Shown: piece after piece, positions 1 through 8,296 of the stretch
Numbering within the stretch: position 1 is the stretch's first letter
Layout of the letters: each line of letters opens with the position of its first letter
Assembly: GCA_036732025.1 (NCBI GenBank)
Contig: DAINDE010000016.1
Span: forward strand, 8,958 to 72,957
Direction of reading: 5' to 3'
Length of the DNA stretch: 64,000 nt
From: SSSZ01 sp036732025
GTDB taxonomy: Bacteria > Pseudomonadota > Gammaproteobacteria > Burkholderiales > Rhodocyclaceae
Program-made: the position numbers and the translations under genes
Notes under the pieces: generated by a model
Seen by the model: only the letters and a program-made list of their open reading frames with translations
What the model was told of the DNA's origin: nothing
Databases searched by the model: none

Positions 1-2160
1 CACGGTCTTGAGGGTCCATTCGCGGATCTTCTCGGCCTCGTCCTCGGTGGGGTCGCGGCCGTTGTCGGCCTTGAATTTGGCCAGCTGCTGGTCGATGGCG
101 GTATTGAAGAACATGGCCAGGATGATCGGCGCCGGACCGTTGATGGTCATGGACACCGACGTGGCCGGGTTCACCAGGTCGAAGCCGTCGTAGAGCACCT
201 TCATGTCGTCCAGCGTGGCGATGGAGACGCCGGAATTGCCGATCTTGCCGTAGATGTCCGGCCGTTCGTCCGGATCGCAGCCGTAGAGGGTGACCGAGTC
301 GAAGGCGGTGGACAGGCGCTTTGCCGGCATGCCCTCGGAAACCTTCTTGAAGCGGCGGTTGGTGCGGAAGGCGTCGCCCTCGCCGGCGAACATGCGGGTG
401 GGATCCTCGTTCTCGCGCTTGAAGGCGAAGACGCCGGCAGTGTAGGGGAAGGAGCCCGGCACGTTCTCGCGCATGAGGAAGCGCAGGATTTCGCCGTCGT
501 CGGTGTATCTGGGCAGGATGACCTTGCGGATACGGGTGCCGGAAAGGGATTCGCTGGTCAGGCGGGTACGGATTTCCTTGTCGCGGATCTTCACCACATA
601 CTCGTCGCCGGCATAGGCTTTGACCGTTTCCGGCCACATTTCCAGCAGCCTTCTTGCCTTCGGGTCCATTTCGCCGTCCTTGCCGGCGATCAGTTCGTCG
701 AACCCCCCGGCATCCTTGCCGCAGCCCAGGAATAGTCCCCTGGCGATGCGCAGGGCCTGGCGTTCCCGGGCCAGGCCCACCTGCTTGTCGGTGTGGGCAT
801 GGTAGCCGCGCACGGTCTCGGCGATCTCCGCCAGGTAACGGACGCGGGCGGTGGGGACGATGGCGCGGGAGCCCGAGGACTGCTTGACCGCGACCCCGGG
901 CAGGGCGCCAGCTTCCAGCCGGAGGCCGAGTTCGGCCAGCCTGGGGACGATGGCCTGGTAGAGGGCAGTGACACCATCGTCGTTGAAGCGGGCGGCCTGG
1001 GTGCCGAACACCGGCATGTCGTCGGCGGGTGTGGTAAACAGCTCGCGGTTGCGCTGGACCTGCTTCCTCACATCGCGCAGGGCATCCTCGGCGCCCTTGC
1101 GGTCGAACTTGTTGATGGCCACGAAATCGGCGAAGTCGAGCATGTCGATCTTCTCCAGTTGCGTCGCGGCGCCGAACTCGGGGGTCATGACGTAGAGGGA
1201 GACATCCACGTAGGGCACGATGGCAATGTCGCCCTGGCCGATGCCGGAAGTTTCGACGACCACCAGATCGAAGCCGGCCACCTTGCAGGCGGCGATGACC
1301 TCGGGCAGGGCGGCGGATATCTCGCTGCCGGTGTCGCGGGTGGCCAGGGAGCGCATATAGATGTTCCCGTGGTCGATGGCGTTCATGCGGATGCGGTCCC
1401 CGAGGAGCGCCCCGCCGGTGCGCTTGCGGGAGGGGTCGATGGAGACGATCGCGATCTGCAGGCGGTCGCCCTGGTCGAGGCGGAAGCGGCGCACCAACTC
1501 GTCGGTCAGCGACGATTTGCCGGCACCGCCGGTGCCGGTGACGCCCAGGGTCGGCGTGGTCAGCGCAGCGGCGGCTTCGAGGAGGGATGCCTTGAGCTGG
1601 GGCGCCACCCCATTCTCCAGGGCGGTGATGACCCGGGCCAGCAGGCGGCGGTCCCCGGCCTGCAGGCGGGCGAGGACGTCACCCTCGGGCAACCGGGCGG
1701 CAAGGTCGACATCGCAGGCCGCCACCAATTCGTTGACCATGCCCTGCAGGCCCAGCCTGGCGCCGTCTTCCGGGGAGTAGAGTCGGGTCACGCCGTATTC
1801 GTGCAGTTCCTTGATCTCCGTCGGCACGATGACCCCGCCGCCGCCGCCGAAGACCTTGATATCGCCCCCGCCGCCGGCCTTCAGGAGGTCGATCATGTAC
1901 GTGAAGAACTCGACATGGCCGCCCTGGTAGGAGGTGATGGCAATCCCCTGGACGTCCTCCTGCAGGGCGGCGGTGACGATTTCGCGCACCGAGCGGTTGT
2001 GGCCCAGGTGGATGACCTCCGCGCCGGTGGCCTGCAGGATGCGGCGCATGATGTTGATGGAGGCGTCGTGGCCATCGAAGAGGGAGGCGGCGGTGACGAA
2101 GCGCACCTTGTGCTTCGGCGTGTAGGGCGTGATTTTCTTGGCGAGGGAGAGGTCGGTCAT
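1..2160 (-). CDS. icmF: Fused isobutyryl-CoA mutase IcmF (partial, 3' end missing)
   Basis: Adenosylcobalamin-dependent acyl-CoA mutase fused to its own G-protein chaperone; the family interconverts isobutyryl-CoA and butyryl-CoA in the cytoplasm. The visible 720 residues show, in order, a B12-binding domain (DGHD near residue 29, glycine-rich GGGGGVIVPTEI), a MeaB-like GTPase with Walker A GTGGAGKSS and NKFD, and the start of the mutase barrel (FPYTAGVFAFKRENEDPTRM, then FAGEGDAFRTNRRFK). This domain order separates IcmF from methylmalonyl-CoA mutase, in which MeaB is a separate protein. The gene leaves the window at base 1, so the rest of the mutase domain is unseen. The ATG at 2160 opens directly on MTDLSLAKK. 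The AraC-type gene at 2298 is divergent and could regulate it (inference). Confidence 0.93.
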   Translation of the reverse strand, partial: MTDLSLAKKITPYTPKHKVRFVTAASLFDGHDASINIMRRILQATGAEVIHLGHNRSVREIVTAALQEDVQGIAITSYQGGHVEFFTYMIDLLKAGGGGDIKVFGGGGGVIVPTEIKELHEYGVTRLYSPEDGARLGLQGMVNELVAACDVDLAARLPEGDVLARLQAGDRRLLARVITALENGVAPQLKASLLEAAAALTTPTLGVTGTGGAGKSSLTDELVRRFRLDQGDRLQIAIVSIDPSRKRTGGALLGDRIRMNAIDHGNIYMRSLATRDTGSEISAALPEVIAACKVAGFDLVVVETSGIGQGDIAIVPYVDVSLYVMTPEFGAATQLEKIDMLDFADFVAINKFDRKGAEDALRDVRKQVQRNRELFTTPADDMPVFGTQAARFNDDGVTALYQAIVPRLAELGLRLEAGALPGVAVKQSSGSRAIVPTARVRYLAEIAETVRGYHAHTDKQVGLARERQALRIARGLFLGCGKDAGGFDELIAGKDGEMDPKARRLLEMWPETVKAYAGDEYVVKIRDKEIRTRLTSESLSGTRIRKVILPRYTDDGEILRFLMRENVPGSFPYTAGVFAFKRENEDPTRMFAGEGDAFRTNRRFKKVSEGMPAKRLSTAFDSVTLYGCDPDERPDIYGKIGNSGVSIATLDDMKVLYDGFDLVNPATSVSMTINGPAPIILAMFFNTAIDQQLAKFKADNGRDPTEDEAEKIREWTLKTV

Positions 2161-2297
2161 GGCGGGACTCCGGACGGGAGGATTTCCGAATCCAATACTA
2201 GGACCGCAGGCCACGCCAATGATTGCCGGCGCCGCCGGCGATCGTGCAAATTCAGCCAGAATGTTAAGCTGTACCCCTTGCCGTTCCTGCCCCTGCC

Positions 2298-3347
2298 ATG
2301 CCACGCCACCCCCCTCCCGCCAAAGCCCGGGCAAACCACGCCACGGTGGCCATGGGCTTCGTTACCGGCATGCTGGCCGGCTGCCGGCGCCGGGGCTGCG
2401 AGCCGACCCCTCTGCTGGCGGCCGCCGGCGTTGACATTGCAGACTCCGCCAGCCGTGTTCCCCTTGATCGTTACGCAGCGCTCTACAACCGCATCAACCA
2501 GGCACTGGACGACGAGGCCTTCGGCCTGTTCTCCCAGCCCATGCGCATCGGCAGCTTCGAATTCCTCTGCCGCGCCCTCATCAGCGCGCCGACCCTGGGG
2601 GAAGCCCTACATCGCTCCTGCCGCTTCCTGCGCATCGTGCTTCCCGACCTGGCGGTCGCCCTGCGTCGCCGGGGAAGCAGCGCCGAGCTGGAAATCAGTG
2701 AGCTGCGCCCCCTGGCGCCGGCCCCTGCCGACCCCGGGCGCGTTTTCGCCTTCGAATGGCTGCTGCGGCTTCTCCATGGGCTGGCCTGCTGGCTGGCGGG
2801 GCGGGGACTCTCGCTGGACAGCGTCGCCTTTCCCTATCCTCGCCCGCCCCATGCCGGGGATTACGCCCTGATCTACACCGAACATTCGACCTTCGGCGGC
2901 AACACCCTGGTCGCCCGCTTCCAGGCCAATCTGCTGGATCTGCCCGTCCGCCGGGATGAGGCGGCCCTCACGGCCTTCCTCGAAGGCGCGCCGGGCAAGA
3001 TTGCCATGCTCTATCGGCGGGATCGCGCGACCGTCCTGCGCGTCCGCGACATCCTGCGGGCAGCGTTGCCCGCCCTGCCTTCCCAGGCCGAGGTCGCCAG
3101 CCGGCTTCACCTGTCGCCGCGCACCCTCCATCGCCGCCTGGACGAGGAAGGTTCGAGCTTCCGGGCCATTAAGGATGCCCTGCGCCGCGACCTGGCCCTC
3201 ACCCGCCTTGCCAAGGGGGGCGAGCCCGTCGCCCGGATCGCCGCCGACCTGGGATTTGCCGGAACCTCGGCCTTCTACCGGGCCTGCGTCGGCTGGACGG
3301 GAATGTCCCCCGCCCGCTATCGCCGCAAGGGTGCTTCGAAGTCCTGA
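2298..3347 (+). CDS. AraC-family transcriptional regulator (arabinose-binding-like N-domain type)
   Basis: DNA-binding regulator of 349 residues, the usual length for the AraC subgroup with a large N-terminal sensor domain of the kind found in OruR-like regulators. The C-terminal double helix-turn-helix is clear: SQAEVASRLHLSPRTLHRRL, followed by AVDLG-type helix IAADLGFAGTSAFYRAC and the family signature WTGMSPARYRR. It is divergent from icmF, with 137 bp between the two starts, a usual arrangement for a regulator and its target, so control of icmF or short-chain acyl-CoA metabolism is plausible but inferred. The start could also be the ATG at 2349, since the first 17 residues are basic and proline-rich. 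Its 3' end overlaps the convergent gene at 3317-3760 by 31 bp. Confidence 0.88.
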   Translation: MPRHPPPAKARANHATVAMGFVTGMLAGCRRRGCEPTPLLAAAGVDIADSASRVPLDRYAALYNRINQALDDEAFGLFSQPMRIGSFEFLCRALISAPTLGEALHRSCRFLRIVLPDLAVALRRRGSSAELEISELRPLAPAPADPGRVFAFEWLLRLLHGLACWLAGRGLSLDSVAFPYPRPPHAGDYALIYTEHSTFGGNTLVARFQANLLDLPVRRDEAALTAFLEGAPGKIAMLYRRDRATVLRVRDILRAALPALPSQAEVASRLHLSPRTLHRRLDEEGSSFRAIKDALRRDLALTRLAKGGEPVARIAADLGFAGTSAFYRACVGWTGMSPARYRRKGASKS

Positions 3348-3760
3348 GTCGTCGGATGCAGGCCGCCCCATCCCCCGGCATCCGCCAGGGCGAGGTGAGC
3401 TTCGGCCCAGCCCGCCTCCCAGGTGGGCATCTCCACCAGTTCCTCCACCTGATCGCCGAAACGGGTCGCCACGAAGGCCCGCATGAACCAGGTCAACGGG
3501 GCGGCGGCAACCGCCTGCACGTAGGGCCAGTGGGGACCGAACCATTCGATCAGCACTGTTTCCAGGTCAAACCACTCCTCGGCGACGATAGGCCCACCCT
3601 GGGACCAGTTGGCCGACGGCCGGAAGAGGGCGGGATGCCAGAACCCCGGGGGAAGGACTTCCCCGTCCCCTTCGCCGGGCAGGTCTGCCAGCAGCGACAA
3701 CCCGGCGGATTTCGCCACCCAGAAATCAAGCGTCCGTCCTTCCAGCCTCGTTACCCGCAT
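3317..3760 (-). CDS. Phage NinX/DUF2591-like small protein
   Basis: A 147-residue soluble protein. The opening MRVTRLEGRTLDFWVAKSAG followed by a tryptophan-rich, acidic body (FWHPALFRPSANWSQGGPIV, and WFMRAFVATRFGD) fits the DUF2591 family, named after phage protein NinX and also common as single chromosomal genes in betaproteobacteria. Function is unknown for the family. An upstream extension to 4024 is open, but a good ribosome site (GGAG about 8 bases before the ATG at 3760) and the family start support the short form. It converges on and overlaps the end of the AraC-type gene. There is no other phage gene nearby, so this does not indicate a prophage. Confidence 0.72.
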   Translation of the reverse strand: MRVTRLEGRTLDFWVAKSAGLSLLADLPGEGDGEVLPPGFWHPALFRPSANWSQGGPIVAEEWFDLETVLIEWFGPHWPYVQAVAAAPLTWFMRAFVATRFGDQVEELVEMPTWEAGWAEAHLALADAGGWGGLHPTTQDFEAPLRR

Positions 3761-4074
3761 CTGCCCCTCCGCTCCTTGGTCGTGATCGCAGACCCAGCCA
3801 AGCAATAGTCGTGCAATGCCCATCGGCATAAACCACCTGCCACCCATGGACCCGGCGCTCCCCGGCCAATCGCCCGGCCCACGGGAATTCAAGCAATTTC
3901 CATCGTCCCCGGGAAATGCGCCGGCCAGGGCCCGGACGGTAGGAAGGCCGGGTTGCTTTTCCCGTTTTCGGGATTTCCGTTCGCAGGGATGGCAATGGAG
4001 TCTGGCGGGGGGAGCGATTGGCAAGCGCCGCGAAGGCGGCTACCCTTCCATCGACTGCCTCACCGGAATAGCCC
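3761..4074. other. Intergenic stretch, 314 bp
   Basis: No convincing gene. The open frames here are extensions or shadows of the neighbours. It must hold the promoters for the divergent NinX-like gene and the GTP-cyclohydrolase-like gene. A short hairpin (TCCCG, 4-base T loop, CGGGA at 3960-3973) lies within it; the surrounding bases look like a worn copy of a common intergenic palindrome, but I cannot show that from one copy. Confidence 0.5.
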
Positions 4075-4701
4075 ATGCCCAGCCCTGACGACCATCTCGC
4101 GCCCTCCGCCGCCAGCGGCGTCGGCATCCCCCGCCCCGGCGCCTTCGACCCGGCAGCCTTCGAGCAGGCCGTAAGCGATCTGCTGCAAGCCTGCGGCATC
4201 GCCCCCGACACCCCGCACATGGGCCGCACTGCCCAGCGGGTGCGCGAACTCTGGCAGAAGCGCCTCCTCGGCGGCTACGACCTGGACCCCGCCACCGCCC
4301 TCGGCGAAGGCTTCGAGGACGCCCGCGCCGACCTGGTGGTGGTGCGCGGCATCGCCGTCCATGGCGTCTGCCCGCACCATCTGGTGCCCTTCCGCGGGGT
4401 GGCCCACGTCGCCTACTTGCCCGGCGGGCGGCTCCACGGCTTCGGCCGCATCGCCCGGCTGGTGGACGCCATCGGCCACCGCTTCACCTACCAGGAATGG
4501 ATGACCCGGGACATCGCCGACGCGCTGGTCACCTATGGTCAGGCCGCCGGCGCCGCCTGCGTCATCGAGGCGGAACAGCTCTGCCTGCTGCTGGGGGAAG
4601 ACCGCCGCGGCGACGAGCGGGTGGTCACCCAGGCCTTCGCCGGGGCCTTCGCCGCCTCCGATCAATTGAAGAACGAGTTCCTGCGGGCCATCGGCCGCTG
4701 A
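4075..4701 (+). CDS. Diverged GTP cyclohydrolase I-like protein (FolE family)
   Basis: The 208-residue protein aligns without gaps to the core of E. coli FolE at an offset of 11. Zinc ligands Cys110, His113 and Cys181 are kept (C99, H102, C170), as are His112 (H101) and the guanine-contacting Glu152 (E141). However, catalytic His179 is Gln168, and the triphosphate-binding Ser135, Lys136 and Arg185 are Gly124, Arg125 and Gly174. Canonical FolE makes dihydroneopterin triphosphate, the first step of folate and pterin synthesis. With these changes the enzyme may stop at the ring-opened formamide, use another substrate, or be inactive, so I leave the symbol empty. It converges on the TonB receptor gene, which ends 9 bp away; no pterin genes are adjacent. 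Confidence 0.82.
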   Translation: MPSPDDHLAPSAASGVGIPRPGAFDPAAFEQAVSDLLQACGIAPDTPHMGRTAQRVRELWQKRLLGGYDLDPATALGEGFEDARADLVVVRGIAVHGVCPHHLVPFRGVAHVAYLPGGRLHGFGRIARLVDAIGHRFTYQEWMTRDIADALVTYGQAAGAACVIEAEQLCLLLGEDRRGDERVVTQAFAGAFAASDQLKNEFLRAIGR

Positions 4702-4710
4702 CGCCGGCGG

Positions 4711-6897
4711 TCAAAAATCGAGGCGCAGGGTCAGCCACTGGCGCTCGCTGACCACCCGGCTGGCGGCGGCGGCCGAAAGGTCGGTGGACATGGGGTCGTA
4801 CTTGAATTCCCCGTGTTCGCCGTTGGCCGACTGCAGGGTATAGGCGATCTCCCCACCCCAGCCCTGATAGCGGAAGGGGTAGCCGACCCGCAGGTCGAGG
4901 CGACGATAGGGCTCCACCCTAGAGTTCCGGCTCCACTTCATGGCCCCCAGCCAGTGGTGGGTGGCCGAGAACTCCAGCCCCCAGGGCAGTTTCTGCATCA
5001 GCATGGCAGTGGCCGAGCGGCGCGGCGCCGACTGCTGGGCATGGAAGCGCGTATTGGTGAGGGTCTGGAGCCCGGAACTGGTGGTCAATTCCGGCAGGTA
5101 GCCGGCGTAGATGTGGATGAAGGCCTGGTTGAACAGCAGCCGGGTATGCTCCAGGGGCTGCCAGCGCCACTGGTACTCGACGCCCTCGATGACCACGTCC
5201 ATGGCGTTGAGGGCGCTGTTGGCGGTGGTCGTCGTGCAATTGAACGGGGGCCCGCTGGCGACCCGGCAGAAATCGGGGCCGAAGGTACTCGACAATTCGA
5301 CGATGCGGTTGGGGATGTGCTCATGGAACAGGCGCGTGTCCAGGCTCATGCGCAGCCCCTTCCAGTCCCCCAGGTAGCCGAGCTCGATGCTGTCGATCCG
5401 TTCCGGGTTGAGGTTGCGGTCGGCGAAGAAGCGCCGCACGTAGAGCTGGTCTTGCGCGATGGGGACGCCGCCGCTGGTGGCGAAGGGAGACTTCCAGCGG
5501 TCCCCGCGCAGCTCGATGAGACTGGGAATGCGGTAGGCCCGGGAAACGCCGAAGCGCAAGGTGTTCTGGGCATCCAGATGGAAGTTGGCGGCCAGACGGG
5601 GAGAGATCGTCGGCCCCGTCATGGTGTCGTCCTCGGCACTGGCGCCGGCGTTGAGGGTCAGCCAGTGCTGCGCTTTCCATTCCAGGTTGGCGAAGAGCCG
5701 GAGGACCTGCCGGCGGCGCGTCGGATTGTCATGGAAAAACGTCTCCGAGCGAGCCCATTCCCAACGCCCACCGCCACCCCACACCAGACGGCTGTTGGCC
5801 CAGGGCGAGAAGGTGTGCTGCACCTCCAGCTCGTCGCGCACGCCCTTGTCGCCGTAGAGGTCCACCCGGTAAAGCAGTTGGTTGGTGCTGACCGGTACCG
5901 CGGGTGGACGAAGCCGGGTGTCGGTACAGCGTTCGACGTGATTGCCGGACCCGGTGTCCTCGGTATGGGCAAAGCGCACCTGGAGGTCGGCATTGCCTTC
6001 CAGGGCCCGCCGCCACGCCGCCTGCACGTAGGTGCTGGTCTGCAGGATGTCGTAAAAAGGCGAACAGGGATCCTCCTGCCTGGGCAGAACCAGGGAACCG
6101 CTGGAGGCCCGCAGGCGTCCCGTGCCGGAGATCCCTTCCACGTGGCCCAGCCCGATCTGCAACTCGTCCCGCTCGCTCAGCGCAAACTGGGAGCGGAAAT
6201 CGAACAGCCAGGCGTCGAAGTTGTCCTTCCAGTCGTACCGGTCGGTCAGGCCCTTGTCATCCCGCCGCTGGTAGGTGAAGCGAAAGGAACCCGCCTCGCC
6301 GAGGGCGCCACCACCCCGCACGGTATGGTCGCGTACCCCCTGGTTGCCGTGGTTGGCGCTGAGCGAGACACCGCGGACCTGGGAAGGGTCCACGGTGATG
6401 ATGTTGATCACGCCGAGGAAGGCATTCGACCCATAGGCGGCAGAGTTGGAACCGCGCACCACCTCGATGCGCTCAATGTCTTCCAGGGCCACCGGGATGG
6501 TCGCCCAGTTCACGCCCCCCCGGAACAATGGCGAATACTGGGAGCGGCCGTCGATGAGCACCTGCACCCGCGGCGCGAAATCCTCGTCGGTAAGGCCATG
6601 GTAGGCCACCCGCGGCGGCAGGTCGGTATTGAAGGGGTAGGTGTTGAAGCCCGGCACCAGCCGGAAGAGGTCGTTGAGGTCCCGCACGCCGGAAGCGCGG
6701 ATCATGTCCCGGTCGATCACCGTCACCGAACCCGGGGCATCGGCCAGGGGCTGTTGCAGGCGGCTGACGGAAGCCACCACCGGCAGGGCACTGAAGAAGA
6801 TGTCCTCGTCCACGGCGGCCGCCGGCCCGGCAGCCAGCGCAACCGCCGCCACCGCCGGCACCCATACCGCCCCCTGAATCCTGCTTCTATCCCCCAC
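4711..6897 (-). CDS. TonB-dependent outer-membrane receptor
   Basis: Energy-coupled outer-membrane gate of about 728 residues. A signal peptide (VWVPAVAAVALAAGPAAA) is followed by a plug domain with the typical run DAPGSVTVIDRDMIRASG, LVPGFNTYPF, VLIDGRSQYSPLFRGG and IERIEVVRGSNSAAYGSNAF, then a 22-strand-type barrel ending in the C-terminal phenylalanine (TLRLDF) that the Bam machinery reads. I prefer the GTG start at 6897, because AGGGGAGG lies about 4 bases before it; the ATG at 6933 lacks such a site. The ligand is unknown: the closest flavour is the cobalamin/colicin-type receptor group rather than a large siderophore receptor. It stands alone, with no TonB, ExbB or periplasmic binding protein beside it. 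Confidence 0.9.
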   Translation of the reverse strand: MGDRSRIQGAVWVPAVAAVALAAGPAAAVDEDIFFSALPVVASVSRLQQPLADAPGSVTVIDRDMIRASGVRDLNDLFRLVPGFNTYPFNTDLPPRVAYHGLTDEDFAPRVQVLIDGRSQYSPLFRGGVNWATIPVALEDIERIEVVRGSNSAAYGSNAFLGVINIITVDPSQVRGVSLSANHGNQGVRDHTVRGGGALGEAGSFRFTYQRRDDKGLTDRYDWKDNFDAWLFDFRSQFALSERDELQIGLGHVEGISGTGRLRASSGSLVLPRQEDPCSPFYDILQTSTYVQAAWRRALEGNADLQVRFAHTEDTGSGNHVERCTDTRLRPPAVPVSTNQLLYRVDLYGDKGVRDELEVQHTFSPWANSRLVWGGGGRWEWARSETFFHDNPTRRRQVLRLFANLEWKAQHWLTLNAGASAEDDTMTGPTISPRLAANFHLDAQNTLRFGVSRAYRIPSLIELRGDRWKSPFATSGGVPIAQDQLYVRRFFADRNLNPERIDSIELGYLGDWKGLRMSLDTRLFHEHIPNRIVELSSTFGPDFCRVASGPPFNCTTTTANSALNAMDVVIEGVEYQWRWQPLEHTRLLFNQAFIHIYAGYLPELTTSSGLQTLTNTRFHAQQSAPRRSATAMLMQKLPWGLEFSATHHWLGAMKWSRNSRVEPYRRLDLRVGYPFRYQGWGGEIAYTLQSANGEHGEFKYDPMSTDLSAAAASRVVSERQWLTLRLDF

Positions 6898-7077
6898 GAA
6901 ACCTCCCCTGGAACCAGCCGGACATTCTAACAACTCTCCCGTTCAAAGCACCGCCCGCGGATCACCCTCGTCCGTACCCTTGTGCAATCCATGCCCATGG
7001 CCTAAGGTGAGGTCATATTCCAATATCACGATTGGCCGCCGGCAAAGAAGTCCGACGGCCCACCCCCGGAGAACGCC

Positions 7078-7935
7078 ATGGACCTCAACGATTCGGCGGA
7101 TGTCCGCAATGCGGTCAGGATCCGCTCCATTCTCGTCGCCGGCGGCATTTATTTCTTCCTCGCCATTTCCACCTTCGGCCTCATCCTGATCGTCCTGCTG
7201 GTCTTCGGCCTCATGGCCCACCTCATCTGCACCCGGGAGATGGAAGCCCTGCGCTATGGCTCCAACAAGTTCCGCAAGACTTTCCCCTTCCGCTTCTTCG
7301 GGGAATCCTTCGGCGACTTCCAGCACGTCTTCTACCACGACGCCAACCTGGAGGGCGAAATCGTCGCCACCGTCGAGCGGGAACTCAAAACCCGCACCCC
7401 CGTCGGCGCCCTGGCGCCCATCACCGTCACCGACGTCGACCCCTGTCTCGGCTCCCCGGAAGACCGCAGCTTCCTCATGGCCGATTCCGGCCGCACCCGG
7501 CGGGGCACCACCGTCACCCTCATCCTCAAGCTGTCGCGCTTCGGGCAGATGCAGTCCATCCGCTGGTGGGTGCTGGCCGGCGGCTACGTGGACAAGGACA
7601 AGCATTTCAACTTCGTCGCCTACGCCCCCTTCACCCTGCTCTTCTGGATCATCCCCTACCTGCGCCGGGAATACGACGTGCTCTCGCGCATCCGCACCAT
7701 CTATGCCGCCGCCTACAACGACATGGACGTGGTCACCCAGATCCGCTGCCTGCACGAGGCCGTGTTCGGCACCATGGTGGAGGTGCTCGACAAGAACGGC
7801 ATCGACACCAGCGACATCAAGGCCCAGCGCATGCAGGTGATGAACATCAGTATTTCCGGCGGGAGGGTGAACATGGGCAACGTGGTCCAGGGCGCCATGA
7901 ACAAGGTCGCTGCCACCGTACGGGGAGCCAAATGA
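7078..7935 (+). CDS. Membrane protein with C-terminal SGG-VN-GN motif
   Basis: I do not recognise a named family. The 285-residue protein has a long hydrophobic hairpin near residues 17-50 and a shorter hydrophobic stretch near 183-200 (APFTLLFWIIPYL), with a soluble region between them. The last 30 residues contain ISISGGRVNMGNVVQGAMN, which recurs in altered form at the start of the next protein. Start chosen at the ATG after GGAGAACGCC. It shares an ATGA stop/start overlap with the next gene, so the two are translated together and probably act together. It may be a membrane anchor whose C-terminal strand motif pairs with its partner (inference). Confidence 0.75.
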   Translation: MDLNDSADVRNAVRIRSILVAGGIYFFLAISTFGLILIVLLVFGLMAHLICTREMEALRYGSNKFRKTFPFRFFGESFGDFQHVFYHDANLEGEIVATVERELKTRTPVGALAPITVTDVDPCLGSPEDRSFLMADSGRTRRGTTVTLILKLSRFGQMQSIRWWVLAGGYVDKDKHFNFVAYAPFTLLFWIIPYLRREYDVLSRIRTIYAAAYNDMDVVTQIRCLHEAVFGTMVEVLDKNGIDTSDIKAQRMQVMNISISGGRVNMGNVVQGAMNKVAATVRGAK

Positions 7936-8294
7936 TGGGCAAGGGCGGCATCGGCATCAACGTCAGCGGCGGCAACGTCAATATCGGCAACCTCGCCCAG
8001 GGCGACGGCAACACCCTCAGCGCCGGCGCCCAAGCCATCACCGCCCAGGGGGAGCAGGCCTTCGCCGAGTTCTTCGCGCGCCTGGAAGACGCCCGCGACC
8101 GGCAACAGGGACAGACCGCGCAGATCGCAGCCCTGGCGGCGGAAATCGCCGCCTTGCAGGCCGCGCTGGCAAAGACCGCCACGGACAAGAAATCCCTGGC
8201 CGACACCCTGCGCGGCCTCTACGAAAAATACGGCTGGGCCGGGGATTTGCTGAAAAAGCTGTTCGTGGTTCTGTTGCCGGGGTGGCTGCCCTGA
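7932..8294 (+). CDS. Small coiled-coil protein with N-terminal SGG-VN-GN motif
   Basis: Unrecognised 120-residue protein. Residues 8-26 (INVSGGNVNIGNLAQGDGN) repeat the motif at the C-terminus of the preceding membrane protein. Residues 40-95 are an alanine/glutamine-rich coiled coil, and the end is amphipathic (LLKKLFVVLLPGWLP) and could touch the membrane. Similar glycine/asparagine strand motifs precede enzymatic or signalling domains in some bacterial conflict proteins, but here no effector domain follows. The gene starts inside the stop codon of its neighbour and ends 2 bp before the convergent gene at 8297. Confidence 0.72.
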   Translation: MMGKGGIGINVSGGNVNIGNLAQGDGNTLSAGAQAITAQGEQAFAEFFARLEDARDRQQGQTAQIAALAAEIAALQAALAKTATDKKSLADTLRGLYEKYGWAGDLLKKLFVVLLPGWLP

Positions 8295-8296
8295 AC

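Noticed and set aside
793..2871. A 692-codon plus-strand open frame over icmF.
   Set aside because: It is antisense to the icmF domains and crosses into the AraC gene; GC-rich DNA produces such frames. Its translation has repeat-like low complexity and no family.
3317..3760. Prophage, from the NinX-like gene.
   Set aside because: No other phage genes or attachment sites nearby; the family is common on chromosomes.
4813..6930. A 705-codon plus-strand frame over the TonB receptor.
   Set aside because: Shadow of the receptor, which has signal peptide, plug and barrel on the minus strand.
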